Counted from the first letter of the stretch, positions 1-6,755 are shown. The stretch is 9,980 bases of DNA from an uncultured Bacteroidota bacterium (GCA_903835145.1 CAILMA010000219.1:1-9980); one strand, 5' to 3'. Notes: a model not told the origin generated them from the sequence alone. Translations and numbers: made by a program.

Positions 1-3
1 GGT

Positions 4-35
4 ATAAAGAAAGCGGTAGCAAAAAGGCTACCGCT
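4..35 (-). terminator. Intrinsic terminator closing the cytochrome oxidase operon
   Basis: AGCGGTAGC (12-20) pairs perfectly with GCTACCGCT (27-35): nine base pairs, six of them G-C, around a six-base loop. Read on the minus strand, the stem is followed by TTCTTTATA, a U-rich tail. It sits about 40 bases past the subunit IV stop codon. Position and orientation fit the end of the oxidase transcript, so any gene further left would need its own promoter or readthrough. Confidence 0.8.
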
Positions 36-75
36 AAAGCAATTAAGAATTTTTTATTAGACTGTTTAGTACTCA

Positions 76-516
76 TCATTTTTCGGCTTGTTGTGTAATC
101 TGTACTCTTGACTCCGAACTATTATTCATGTGTAGCCAAAAGCCGCCATCTGCAAGGAAGGCAATGATAAACCAAACGAAAAGTACGAGTGGTACCAGTA
201 CTGTCACCATAAAGTTTTTCAGTTCATCGCCCAAGTGCATAAAGTTTGCAACTATAAAGCCAGCTTTAATTACCGTAAGTACGAGAAAGAAGAAATTAAC
301 GAGCCCCCTTGGCAAACTATGGCTCATAAACATACCCATTGCTACTTCAACAAGGGTAATCAGGAGCAGAATCCAGAATATTTTCCAGATTTTTTTCACC
401 TGAGATTTGCTTTCTGTAGAGTTCACATCGCTGTGATGAGCCATTACTCCCGAGTAAAGCTTTGATTGGTCGCCTTCGTATAAGGCCTGTACACTATCGT
501 TAGAATGTGATGACAT
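76..516 (-). CDS. Cytochrome c oxidase subunit IV family protein (prokaryotic, caa3-type)
   Basis: This 146-residue protein is a small accessory subunit of a heme-copper terminal oxidase in the inner membrane. It has a hydrophilic, Ser/His-containing N-terminus (1-42) and three membrane segments at about 46-64, 73-94 and 102-122. Between segments two and three lies KAGFIVANFMHLGDE, which resembles the family signature of prokaryotic subunit IV (COX4_pro type). The start chosen is the ATG at 516, behind an A-rich leader. A longer frame reaches a TTG at 591 but would overlap the upstream subunit III gene and add an unlikely N-terminus. It is the last gene of the operon, 38 bases after subunit III and just before the hairpin terminator. 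The family is thought to help assembly or stability rather than catalysis. The family call is firm; the exact role is inferred. Confidence 0.88.
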   Translation of the reverse strand: MSSHSNDSVQALYEGDQSKLYSGVMAHHSDVNSTESKSQVKKIWKIFWILLLITLVEVAMGMFMSHSLPRGLVNFFFLVLTVIKAGFIVANFMHLGDELKNFMVTVLVPLVLFVWFIIAFLADGGFWLHMNNSSESRVQITQQAEK

Positions 517-554
517 TGGAATGATTTTTTTGTGTTGCGAAAATATCTTTTGAA

Positions 555-1325
555 TTAGAGAAGGTAGAAGCATGTAAATACGAATACCCAAACAAGATCT
601 ACAAAGTGCCAGTAAAGACCAATCTTTTCTACCATTTCGTAATGACCGCGGCGCTCATAAGTGCCGTTTACGGTATTAACCAGCATAAGTATGTTGAAGA
701 TAACACCACTTGTAACGTGACCACCATGGAAACCGGTGATGGTGAAGAAGTAGTTGAAGAAGTTATGCGTTGATTGCATAGCCACCAATGGGTGACCTGT
801 AGTTGGGTTGAAAATGTTCTGTACTTCAGGTGCCTTCATGTTGAAGAAATGCTGAAACTCATGAACTGGTGTATTCACATCGGTAAAAGTACCCCAAAGG
901 CCACCACACTCACCTGCAAGGTGTGTCCACTCCCAAGCCTGGCAACCAAGGAAGCATATACCACCAATGATTGTCCATAAAAGCCATTGAGCAACACTTT
1001 TCTTATCGCCATAGTGACCGGCATGTACTGCAAGTACCATTGTAACCGAACTCATAATAAGTATGAAGGTCATAAGACTCACGAACAACAGCGGGAGATC
1101 ATGCTCTCCCATAAATGGAAAAGACTTGAATACCTGGTTGGCGTCTGGCCAAACTGCACTAAAAAAGCGCGTTGTACCATAAGAGATGAGCAATGCTCCA
1201 AATGTAAGGGCATCCGATAAAAGGAAGAACCACATCATCATTTTTCCGTAACTAACGTTGTAAGGTGACCGTCCACCTCCCCATGCATTAGTGTCCTGTG
1301 CTGTGGCTGCTGTAGCGTTTGACAT
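555..1325 (-). CDS. ctaE: Cytochrome c oxidase subunit III (full-length copy)
   Basis: A 256-residue membrane subunit III of a heme-copper oxidase; in this family subunit III supports proton uptake and stability of subunit I and carries no redox centre. Visible hallmarks are a glutamate in a membrane helix (E132 in CQAWEW), the GFHGGHV motif at 198-204 and YWHFVDLVWVFVF at 238-250 near the C-terminus. About six to seven membrane segments can be drawn, at roughly 29-50, 78-100, 113-131, 186-198, 204-219 and 236-255. Between 136 and 186 lies a long polar loop rich in His and Asn. The start is the ATG at 1325; a GTG at 1415 extends the frame but overlaps the preceding gene and reads poorly. The gene follows the short subunit III paralogue by 50 bases and precedes subunit IV by 38, so all are probably co-transcribed. 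The symbol is a family name. Confidence 0.9.
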   Translation of the reverse strand: MSNATAATAQDTNAWGGGRSPYNVSYGKMMMWFFLLSDALTFGALLISYGTTRFFSAVWPDANQVFKSFPFMGEHDLPLLFVSLMTFILIMSSVTMVLAVHAGHYGDKKSVAQWLLWTIIGGICFLGCQAWEWTHLAGECGGLWGTFTDVNTPVHEFQHFFNMKAPEVQNIFNPTTGHPLVAMQSTHNFFNYFFTITGFHGGHVTSGVIFNILMLVNTVNGTYERRGHYEMVEKIGLYWHFVDLVWVFVFTCFYLL

Positions 1326-1375
1326 AGATTTTGATATTTCGAATTGCGAATTTGAGGGCGAAATTGCAAATAATT

Positions 1376-1984
1376 TTATTGATTTGCCAGAAAGAAAACA
1401 AATAAATATAACCACAATGCATCAACGAAGTGCCAATACCCACCAACTATCTCTAATCCGGTGGCATCGTACACCTTAACATTCGTTCTGAAAGAACGGA
1501 AATAAACGATTATTAAAGCGATAACACCGCCTAAAATGTGTAATAAATGCAGGCCTGCGATCACAAACAAAAATGAACCGCTTGGGTTGCCGTTGAGTCT
1601 TACCGTGCGAAATTCATTTAGTTTTTGTCCGTTCATTACCACCTGTTGCAAAGAATGGTAAAGTTGATAGAAGCCGGCATACTGAAGGACCCCGAAGGAA
1701 ATGCCAAGAAAAATTGTAGTAAGAATAAGCATCCGGTACTGTGGCACCTGACGAGCCTTGAACGCACGCAGGCCTAAAACAAAGGTGAGACTGCTCAACA
1801 TGATAACGACTGTAGAAACATAAAACAGTGATGGAAGGTGAAAATATCTCCAGTTTCCTTCAGCCTGCCGCACAACATAGCCGCTCGTAAGACCGGCAAA
1901 CATCATACTTATGCTACCCATAGCCACCCAAAGTGCAAACTTGTGAGGGTGAATCCTCCTTTTTTGTTCCAATGCTTTTTCCAT
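1376..1984 (-). CDS. Cytochrome c oxidase subunit III-like protein (short paralogue)
   Basis: A 202-residue heme-copper oxidase subunit III family protein with five membrane segments at about 16-38, 52-72, 86-107, 136-161 and 182-200. It shares the C-terminal GGYWHFVDALWLYLF (181-195) with the full-length subunit III encoded next to it, and has GLHLLHILGGV (144-154) where that protein has GFHGGHV. The helix that carries the conserved glutamate in the other copy reads LQYAGFYQL here, with no acidic residue. Its size and five-helix form match the shorter CyoC-type members, and paired subunit III genes of this kind are common in Bacteroidota. The ATG at 1984 is preferred because GAGG lies about six bases upstream; a TTG at 2002 is possible but less likely. 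It begins 23 bases after ctaB. The family is certain; how the two copies share the work is unknown. Confidence 0.87.
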   Translation of the reverse strand: MEKALEQKRRIHPHKFALWVAMGSISMMFAGLTSGYVVRQAEGNWRYFHLPSLFYVSTVVIMLSSLTFVLGLRAFKARQVPQYRMLILTTIFLGISFGVLQYAGFYQLYHSLQQVVMNGQKLNEFRTVRLNGNPSGSFLFVIAGLHLLHILGGVIALIIVYFRSFRTNVKVYDATGLEIVGGYWHFVDALWLYLFVFFLANQ

Positions 1985-1985
1985 A

Positions 1986-1996
1986 ACGCCTCTTTT
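1986..1996 (-). promoter_or_regulatory. Shine-Dalgarno-like site for the short subunit III gene
   Basis: Read on the minus strand, the 23-base gap after ctaB contains AAAAGAGGCGTT directly before the ATG at 1984. The GAGG core is well placed for ribosome binding and supports this ATG over the in-frame TTG at 2002, which the site would otherwise lie inside. Most other starts here have only A-rich leaders. Confidence 0.5.
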
Positions 1997-2007
1997 CGTC
2001 AAAAAAA

Positions 2008-2925
2008 TTATAACTTATCGCAAACAAGTGCGAGCAAAATTACGGGTAAATAAATAAACGAAGCAAACATAACCCTGCGGGCAGATTTATGATCGTTTTG
2101 CTGATAGAACATGACAGACGCAACAAAATACATAATGCCGGATGCGACACACAATATCATACCTACATTACCAGTAAGCCCTATTATACGAGGTACCACA
2201 GCAATAGGAATAAGTACAAGGCTGTAGAACATACATTGGAGCGCCGTGAACTTTGATTCTTTTTCACGTGATGGTAGCATGCGGATCCCGGCACGGTTGT
2301 AATCTTCGAAGGCAACATAAGCAATGGCCCAGAAGTGTGGGAACTGCCAGAAAAACTGAAAAAGGAACAGCACCCAGCCACCAATCCCGAAGCTGCCGGT
2401 TGCTGCTACCCAGCCAATGAGCGGCGGTAATGCACCAGGAATAGCGCCTATAAGCACTGCAACCGGGTGAATTTTCTTCATGGGTGTATAGGCAAATGCA
2501 TATAGTAACAGCGAGAAAAAACTCAGGAGACCTGCCGCAATATTAAAGTAGATGCTAAGTAAAACGGCTCCCGATATACCTGTGACGCAGGCAAAAATCC
2601 AAGCTTCAAGCTGCTCCATACGGCCATCAGGCATTGGGCGCGATTTTGTGCGCGACATTAGCTTGTCACTTTCCCGTTCCAGGATTTGATTAATAGTATT
2701 GGCGCCGCCAGTAACCAGCATACCCCCGATAAAAAGGGTGATTATTTTTTGCCATAAAATCATGTCCAGCCAATGGAAATTGATTTCAGGAGCCATAAGA
2801 TATCCAATTACACTGCTGAAAACAACCATTCCACTCAGGTTGGGTTTCAATAGCTGATTATAATCTTTGGCGCGTCCAAGAGCCAGTAGGTGCCATCTTG
2901 CTTTAACAGATTCCTGTTGCAACAT
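2008..2925 (-). CDS. ctaB: Protoheme IX farnesyltransferase (heme O synthase)
   Basis: A 305-residue polytopic UbiA-superfamily prenyltransferase that joins the farnesyl group of farnesyl diphosphate to heme b, giving heme O, the precursor of heme A for cytochrome oxidases. The first substrate and Mg-binding motif is at 79-99: N79-QIL-E83-RES-D87 followed by MSRTKSRPMP. YTPMKKIHPVAVLIGAIPGALPP spans 146-168, FFWQFPHFWAIA 191-202, and the second conserved region reads EDYNRAGIRMLP at 207-218. About eight to nine membrane segments can be drawn and the length is normal for the family. E83 stands where many homologues have the first Asp of the NxxxDxxxD motif. The ATG at 2925 is the only sensible start and lies about 36 bases after a Bacteroidota-type -7 box. 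It is the first gene of the oxidase operon, which fits supplying heme to the enzyme encoded downstream. Confidence 0.95.
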   Translation of the reverse strand: MLQQESVKARWHLLALGRAKDYNQLLKPNLSGMVVFSSVIGYLMAPEINFHWLDMILWQKIITLFIGGMLVTGGANTINQILERESDKLMSRTKSRPMPDGRMEQLEAWIFACVTGISGAVLLSIYFNIAAGLLSFFSLLLYAFAYTPMKKIHPVAVLIGAIPGALPPLIGWVAATGSFGIGGWVLFLFQFFWQFPHFWAIAYVAFEDYNRAGIRMLPSREKESKFTALQCMFYSLVLIPIAVVPRIIGLTGNVGMILCVASGIMYFVASVMFYQQNDHKSARRVMFASFIYLPVILLALVCDKL

Positions 2926-2960
2926 TAATTAATTGTAAAATATAAATTGAATACTGGGGG

Positions 2961-2991
2961 CAAAAGTAGTGGTTTTTTGTGATTCGGCGAA
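2961..2991 (-). promoter_or_regulatory. Bacteroidota-type promoter of the ctaB-oxidase operon
   Basis: On the minus strand a -7 box TACTTTTG (2968-2961) matches TAnnTTTG exactly. Exactly 19 bases upstream is TTCG (2991-2988), three of four bases of the -33 consensus TTTG. The ctaB ATG follows the -7 box by about 36 bases. The -33 element falls inside the palindrome at 2982-2992, so a bound regulator could block it. The match to consensus is seen; promoter activity is inferred. Confidence 0.65.
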
Positions 2992-2992
2992 T
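2982..2992. repeat. Palindrome ATTCGGCGAAT overlapping the ctaB -33 box
   Basis: Five-base arms ATTCG and CGAAT surround a single G. The core TTCGGCGAA recurs exactly at 3062-3070, 79 bases away centre to centre, again inside a palindrome. Its overlap with the -33 element of the ctaB promoter suggests an operator, but no regulator gene is present to match it. Confidence 0.4.
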
Positions 2993-3040
2993 AGAAATAA
3001 TACATGCCCTGACGACACAATGTTAATAACTTTAACACCC

Positions 3041-3080
3041 AATCGCTTCGATTCCGGGATGTTCGGCGAACGAAGCGGTT
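3041..3080. repeat. Inverted repeat with overlapping GTTCGGCGAAC palindrome
   Basis: AATCGCTTCG (3041-3050) pairs with CGAAGCGGTT (3071-3080) over ten positions with one G-T pair and a 20-base loop. The right side of the loop and the first base of the right arm form a second palindrome, GTTCGGCGAAC (3061-3071), which shares its nine-base core with the palindrome at 2982-2992. It lies upstream of both divergent promoters, so it is not a terminator of any visible gene. Confidence 0.4.
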
Positions 3081-3141
3081 TTCCAAATGTTATTTATAAT
3101 CTTCAATAGTGAGGCTGGAAATCCGGGATGGCATTCCTTAA

Positions 3142-3172
3142 TTTGAGCGTTGGCTATGTTGCACTATATTTG
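3142..3172 (+). promoter_or_regulatory. Consensus Bacteroidota promoter for the GT-C-like gene
   Basis: TTTG (3142-3145) is followed after exactly 19 bases by TATATTTG (3165-3172), a perfect match to TTTG-N19-TAnnTTTG. The ATG at 3192 is only 20 bases past the -7 box, so the leader would be roughly 13-15 bases, with no clear Shine-Dalgarno sequence. Both boxes sit in the same eight-base direct repeat ATTTGAGC (3141-3148 and 3168-3175). Confidence 0.75.
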
Positions 3173-3191
3173 AGCAGACAACACTGGGAAT

Positions 3192-4661
3192 ATGACGCTT
3201 TCAAATAAAATAACCAAGCTATGTGCTATAATTCCTATTTCCGTTGTTTTGGTCATTATCAATATCCTGCGCATATTCAAGGTTCCGATAACGATTGACG
3301 AAACCGGTTATGTGCCGTCGGAGGGTTATTTATTTACCATGTACAAAAGCTACCCCAGTGCCAATAACCACATCCTCAATTCACTACTGCGCAAGTTTTT
3401 CGTAGAAAATTTTGGAGACAATATTTTCTTCCTTCGTTTTGATAGTTTATTGGCTCAACTTGTTTTTTTGTTTTTTAGCTATAAATTGTTCAGCAAGTTG
3501 TTTCAGGATCCACTTTGGGTGGTGCTTGGTTTTATTGTGCTCAATACTTTTAGTCCATTCGTCTTTGATTTCTGGGGTTTGAGCAGGGGGTATGGCCTCG
3601 GCATGGCGTTTTTACTCATGAGTATTTATTATGCGTTTGATTTTTTTTCTACAACCCAGATAAGGCAGCTTGTTTTTTCGTTGTTTGCCGGCTTGCTTGC
3701 AGTGTACAGCAATTTTGGTTTTTTGAGCTATTACGTGGCTTTAATTGGCGTAATAGCGGTACACAACTTGTTCAACACTCGTGAAAGATTAACAGCAAAG
3801 TGGGTAGTTTCGCAATTGGTGGCCTTAATCGTTGTTTCGGGCATCATGGCTGCACTTATAGTTAAACCGCTGATAATCATAAAGAAAGGCGGTGAAATGG
3901 GCTTTTTAGGGCAAACGGGCTTCAAAGCCGATACCATTAACTCACTGGTGGCTTGCACCCTATACAATGGTGGTGCGATTGAGCGAACAAAGCTCATCAC
4001 CAACATTGTATTCGGAAGTTTGTTCCTTTGCGGGGGCTTTTGGATTTTGTGCTTCTTGCGCGACATCAGAGCTGGGAAAAGGTGCAGCGCAGAGACACGG
4101 AATGGCATTTTGTTTTACCTGTTGCTTGTTCTGCCCTGTTTGTTACTGGTTATAGAGTTCAGGCTGTTCAAGATAAACTACCTGATTAGCCGCGCTGCTG
4201 TTTATTTTACTATTCTTTATGCTTTCCAGCCCATTTATATATGTTACTACCTTCGGGAGGTGAAGTTCAGGATGGGGATTGCAGCAATGGTTGTTGTGCT
4301 TGCAATTACGTCGTTTAATTTTTGGTCAAACATTAATTTTCGGTACGCTTTTTTGTGGTGGTTCAATTCTGCCGACATAATAGCATTGCGTAAAATGGCG
4401 TCAGAACACAGCGGCAAACCAGGCAAGATAAAGATTAGTGTAAATGGTCTCTTTGTGCAGACGATCAGCTACGATGTGAATCACTATTTTAAGCAAGACT
4501 TCGATGTGCCTCAGACATTTGATGGCGAAAAGTCAGTTGATTCTACCTTAGACTTTTACTATGTTTGGAAAGAAGAATCGAATAAAGTGCCTTCTGGTTA
4601 CGAGCTCGATACATTGCTGGTAGGTGCCGGTGATTGCGCGTTATTGCACCGGAAAAAGTAA
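3192..4661 (+). CDS. Polytopic membrane protein resembling GT-C glycosyltransferases
   Basis: A 489-residue protein that is mostly membrane helices, about ten or eleven between 12 and 378 (for example 12-28, 107-122, 158-176, 205-227, 306-322, 333-352 and 362-378), followed by a soluble C-terminal tail of about 95 residues. After the first helix comes an acidic pair in TIDETGYV (D36-E37) and then YPSANNHILNSLL (54-66); GLSRGYGLGMAFLL lies at 129-142 and LISRAAVYFTILY at 331-343. A DE pair in the first outside loop, an NH(P)-like motif and an SRxY-type motif recall lipid-phosphate-sugar-dependent GT-C enzymes (PMT/ArnT-like). I cannot name a family or substrate. If the assignment holds, it would move a sugar from a polyprenyl carrier to a glycan, lipid or protein outside the inner membrane. 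It is the only plus-strand gene here, has its own promoter, and faces a membrane acyltransferase across 43 bases. Confidence 0.6.
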   Translation: MTLSNKITKLCAIIPISVVLVIINILRIFKVPITIDETGYVPSEGYLFTMYKSYPSANNHILNSLLRKFFVENFGDNIFFLRFDSLLAQLVFLFFSYKLFSKLFQDPLWVVLGFIVLNTFSPFVFDFWGLSRGYGLGMAFLLMSIYYAFDFFSTTQIRQLVFSLFAGLLAVYSNFGFLSYYVALIGVIAVHNLFNTRERLTAKWVVSQLVALIVVSGIMAALIVKPLIIIKKGGEMGFLGQTGFKADTINSLVACTLYNGGAIERTKLITNIVFGSLFLCGGFWILCFLRDIRAGKRCSAETRNGILFYLLLVLPCLLLVIEFRLFKINYLISRAAVYFTILYAFQPIYICYYLREVKFRMGIAAMVVVLAITSFNFWSNINFRYAFLWWFNSADIIALRKMASEHSGKPGKIKISVNGLFVQTISYDVNHYFKQDFDVPQTFDGEKSVDSTLDFYYVWKEESNKVPSGYELDTLLVGAGDCALLHRKK

Positions 4662-4704
4662 TTTGTTTTGCTTGCTATAGGTAGTGGACTGGCACGGCAA
4701 TGCA

Positions 4705-5826
4705 CTAACCGTTTACGATTACAGTTGAAGTTTTCATTCTATTTGTGATTTTCTTCCCAAATCGGATAGCGGGCAGCTCAACGAGGTAATGAATAAGCAT
4801 GGCAAAAACAAAGGTCAAAACAAAATAGGTCGAAATCATAGTTGCTACAATCACGTGTACGTTGTTTGAGGGAATTATTTTGGGTAAGTCGTTATAAGTA
4901 ATATATAAAGCAAGTAGATGGGAGAGGTATATACCAAAAGAAATCTTTCCAATAAATACTAAAACCCTTGTTTCCAGTATCTTTTTCACTGGCTTACTGT
5001 ATAAAATAACCACAAGAAAAACTGCCGATGCGACACCGGAAAGCAAAAAATTATCGATGCCGATATATTCCATTAAATACGTGAGGGTAGATCCGAGCGG
5101 GGAAAGAATTTCGATTTCCCGAAGTGGGAATAGCAATAGGGCACCCAACAATATAAAGTACCGGAACCGGAACCACTTTTGCCGCCTGAAATACTCCCGG
5201 TTAATATTTGGGTAGTTGCAACAAACAAGGAGACCGAGCAAGAAATGGGCTGAATAGTAAAAATTAGAACCCGAGCCTATGATAAACACAAATATCAAAT
5301 AGGTTATTAGTTTTTTATTTTTCGTTGCAATCAAAATAAAAAATGGCAGCAAAAGTGAACCAACCATTTCAATAGTAAGTGTCCATCCTGCACCGTAGTA
5401 ATCGTTGTGAAACCTGAGCAGCATAGCCTCTTCCCAAAAATGTTCTTTATTCAAAATGAAAATGTCTACAAGTTTCGCGGGTGTAAGCGCGTGTCGCGCA
5501 CCGAAAATATAAAGGCAGTAAATGACTACGGTTACAAAAAAAGCAGGCCACAATCTAAAAAAGCGACTGACGAAGAATTTATTCAGATCCAGTGGTTTTT
5601 TTAAAATAATGTATTTGTAAGACAGCACAAACCCACTCAACACAAAGAAAAAAGAAACGGCATCGCGCCCGTTACAAAGGATGGTCAAATAGGTATTAGT
5701 GGGAGTGCCAAAGTATTTCTTTTCGAAAAAGTGCATGCCAAACACCATTAGCGCAGCGATGCCTCGCGCTGAGTCGAGTTGCCGCAGGTGGTTGCCACCG
5801 GCGGGTATAGAGGTATTTTCATTCAT
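4705..5826 (-). CDS. Membrane acyltransferase, family 3 (OafA/NodX/WecH-like)
   Basis: A 373-residue integral membrane protein of the acyltransferase 3 family, whose members move acetyl or other acyl groups onto sugars of surface polysaccharides and glycolipids. The N-terminus has the signature LDSARGIAALMVFGMHFF (18-34) with R21 and the probable catalytic H32, then GRDAVSFFFVLSGFVLSY (53-70). Further on are SRFFRLWPAFF (87-97), GKISFGIYLSH (293-303) and a closing YLVELPAIRFGKK (347-359) with the usual E/P pair. About ten membrane segments and the length fit the family, and there is no added SGNH domain. The ATG at 5826 places the signature at the expected distance from the start. It converges with the GT-C-like gene, with no clear terminator in the 43 bases between. 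The acceptor is unknown. A near-match -7 box, TATTTTG (5879-5873), lies upstream but is one base short. Confidence 0.9.
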   Translation of the reverse strand: MNENTSIPAGGNHLRQLDSARGIAALMVFGMHFFEKKYFGTPTNTYLTILCNGRDAVSFFFVLSGFVLSYKYIILKKPLDLNKFFVSRFFRLWPAFFVTVVIYCLYIFGARHALTPAKLVDIFILNKEHFWEEAMLLRFHNDYYGAGWTLTIEMVGSLLLPFFILIATKNKKLITYLIFVFIIGSGSNFYYSAHFLLGLLVCCNYPNINREYFRRQKWFRFRYFILLGALLLFPLREIEILSPLGSTLTYLMEYIGIDNFLLSGVASAVFLVVILYSKPVKKILETRVLVFIGKISFGIYLSHLLALYITYNDLPKIIPSNNVHVIVATMISTYFVLTFVFAMLIHYLVELPAIRFGKKITNRMKTSTVIVNG

Positions 5827-5911
5827 GTTGAGGCTATTGGTTTTACCAAGGTATGGCTTAGGTTCCGGTTCTCAAAATAGCACGTTAGAAAAATATGGAC
5901 TACATTAAAAC

Positions 5912-5942
5912 AAATAAATCCCGCTCGAGGCGGGATTTATTT
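5912..5942 (-). terminator. Strong hairpin terminator after the TPR gene
   Basis: AAATAAATCCCGC (5912-5924) pairs with GCGGGATTTATTT (5930-5942): thirteen base pairs around a five-base loop. On the minus strand the stem runs into GTTTTAATG. On the plus strand it is followed by T and an A/T-rich run, so it could act both ways. It lies 28 bases past the stop of the TPR gene and upstream of the acyltransferase, so it separates the two transcripts. Confidence 0.88.
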
Positions 5943-5969
5943 TTAAATATTATAATTAGCGTTGCGTGA

Positions 5970-6668
5970 TTAATCAATCATGCCCAATTTTGCAAGTTCT
6001 TTATCCATATCCCTTGCATGAATGCTGCGCGGGTATTCGTCACGAATCCTTTTAAAGGCTTCCTTGGCTTCATTAGCTTGTCCGTTTGCCTCATATGCCA
6101 GTGCAAGCTGGTATAGGTACATAGGCGTGATTAAACCATCTTCTTTGTTTTCGGTGGCTTTCTTAAAGCTTTCTATTGCCTTGGCTTTATCACCTGACTC
6201 CATATAAGCTTCGCCAAGTGCACCCCAAGCCTGATAGGCGAGAATAGTACCCTTACCGTCAAAATCTTTCAAAGAAGTGATTGCCTTTTTAAAATCTCCG
6301 GTTTTGAGGTAGCAGATACCTGAATAATAATGTGCGAGGTTAGCTGCGGGCGTGCCGTCATACTTCTTTTCAATTTTCGCAAAACCAAGGTTCTTGCCAT
6401 CACCGTTAAGGGCGAGATTCATGGAGTCAGCCTGAAAATACAACTGTGGCATTGCCATTGCAGCTGTAGCTTTTTCTTCGTTAGGCTTTTTGTACCAGTT
6501 CTGGTATCCTACATATCCTACTATTACTACTGCCAGGGCTGTGGTAATAGTGGTAAGCGTTTTTTTATGTTTTTCGTAAGTTAATGTTAAGCTGTCAAGT
6601 GGGTTAGTTTCCGGTTCCAGTTGTTCAGGCAGCTCTGTGCCGGGTTGTGTTCTTGCTGAATTTGCCAT
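5970..6668 (-). CDS. Membrane-anchored tetratricopeptide repeat protein (YfgM-like, TPR_21 type)
   Basis: A 232-residue protein with a short Pro/Glu-rich N-terminus (1-37), a single membrane segment at about 38-56 (TTLTTALAV-like, Val/Gly-rich) and a soluble domain of helical repeats. TPR-like units are visible at about 111-139 (HYYSGICYLKTGDFKKAITS), 145-176 (WGALGEAYMESGDKAKAIES) and 183-214 (LYQLALAYEANGQANEAKEA). One N-terminal anchor followed by a TPR domain matches the YfgM/TPR_21 family, in which E. coli YfgM works with PpiD at the SecYEG translocon. In Bacteroidota the role of such proteins is not settled, so that function is only an analogy. The ATG at 6668 is the natural start. The gene has its own consensus promoter and terminator, so it is probably monocistronic and not an operon partner of pdhA or of the acyltransferase. 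Confidence 0.82.
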   Translation of the reverse strand: MANSARTQPGTELPEQLEPETNPLDSLTLTYEKHKKTLTTITTALAVVIVGYVGYQNWYKKPNEEKATAAMAMPQLYFQADSMNLALNGDGKNLGFAKIEKKYDGTPAANLAHYYSGICYLKTGDFKKAITSLKDFDGKGTILAYQAWGALGEAYMESGDKAKAIESFKKATENKEDGLITPMYLYQLALAYEANGQANEAKEAFKRIRDEYPRSIHARDMDKELAKLGMID

Positions 6669-6724
6669 GATTTATTTGAAAATATTTATCGTGTCTTTTA
6701 GATTATGAATAGTTGCTGAACCTG

Positions 6725-6755
6725 CAAAGATAATTCTATTTGTCATTTACCCAAA
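6725..6755 (-). promoter_or_regulatory. Consensus Bacteroidota promoter of the TPR gene
   Basis: On the minus strand TTTG (6755-6752) is followed after exactly 19 bases by TATCTTTG (6732-6725), a full match to TTTG-N19-TAnnTTTG. The start codon at 6668 lies 56 bases beyond the -7 box, giving a leader of about 50 bases. This supports independent transcription of the TPR gene. Confidence 0.78.

Larger units (their letters stand above)
2926..3191. other. Divergent intergenic control region between ctaB and the GT-C-like gene
   Basis: These 266 bases separate two divergently transcribed genes and are the longest non-coding stretch in the window. They hold a minus-strand promoter for ctaB (2961-2991), a plus-strand promoter for the gene at 3192 (3142-3172), two related 11-base palindromes (2982-2992 and 3061-3071), a ten-pair imperfect inverted repeat (3041-3050 with 3071-3080) and a nine-base direct repeat TCCGGGATG (3053-3061 and 3122-3130). 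I see no convincing coding frame. Confidence 0.7.

Noticed and set aside
3020..3109. A 29-codon open frame on the plus strand in the divergent region
   Set aside because: It has no ribosome site, matches nothing I recognise, and overlaps the inverted repeats, which explain the sequence better.
3053..3130. Nine-base direct repeat TCCGGGATG (3053-3061 and 3122-3130) as an attachment site or insertion footprint
   Set aside because: It is short, there is no integrase, transposase or element boundary nearby, and the sequence between the copies is promoter-region DNA.
3731..4108. A 125-codon frame on the minus strand
   Set aside because: It lies wholly inside the GT-C-like gene, which has clear membrane helices and a consensus promoter; the antisense frame has no recognisable protein character.
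4627..4652. CCGGTG/CACCGG inverted repeat at the end of the GT-C-like gene as a terminator
   Set aside because: Only six pairs around a 14-base loop, it lies within the coding sequence, and it is followed by AAAAAG rather than a U-tract.
5873..5879. TATTTTG as the -7 box of the acyltransferase promoter
   Set aside because: It is one base short of TAnnTTTG and has no TTTG at the expected spacing, so I mention it only in the gene entry.
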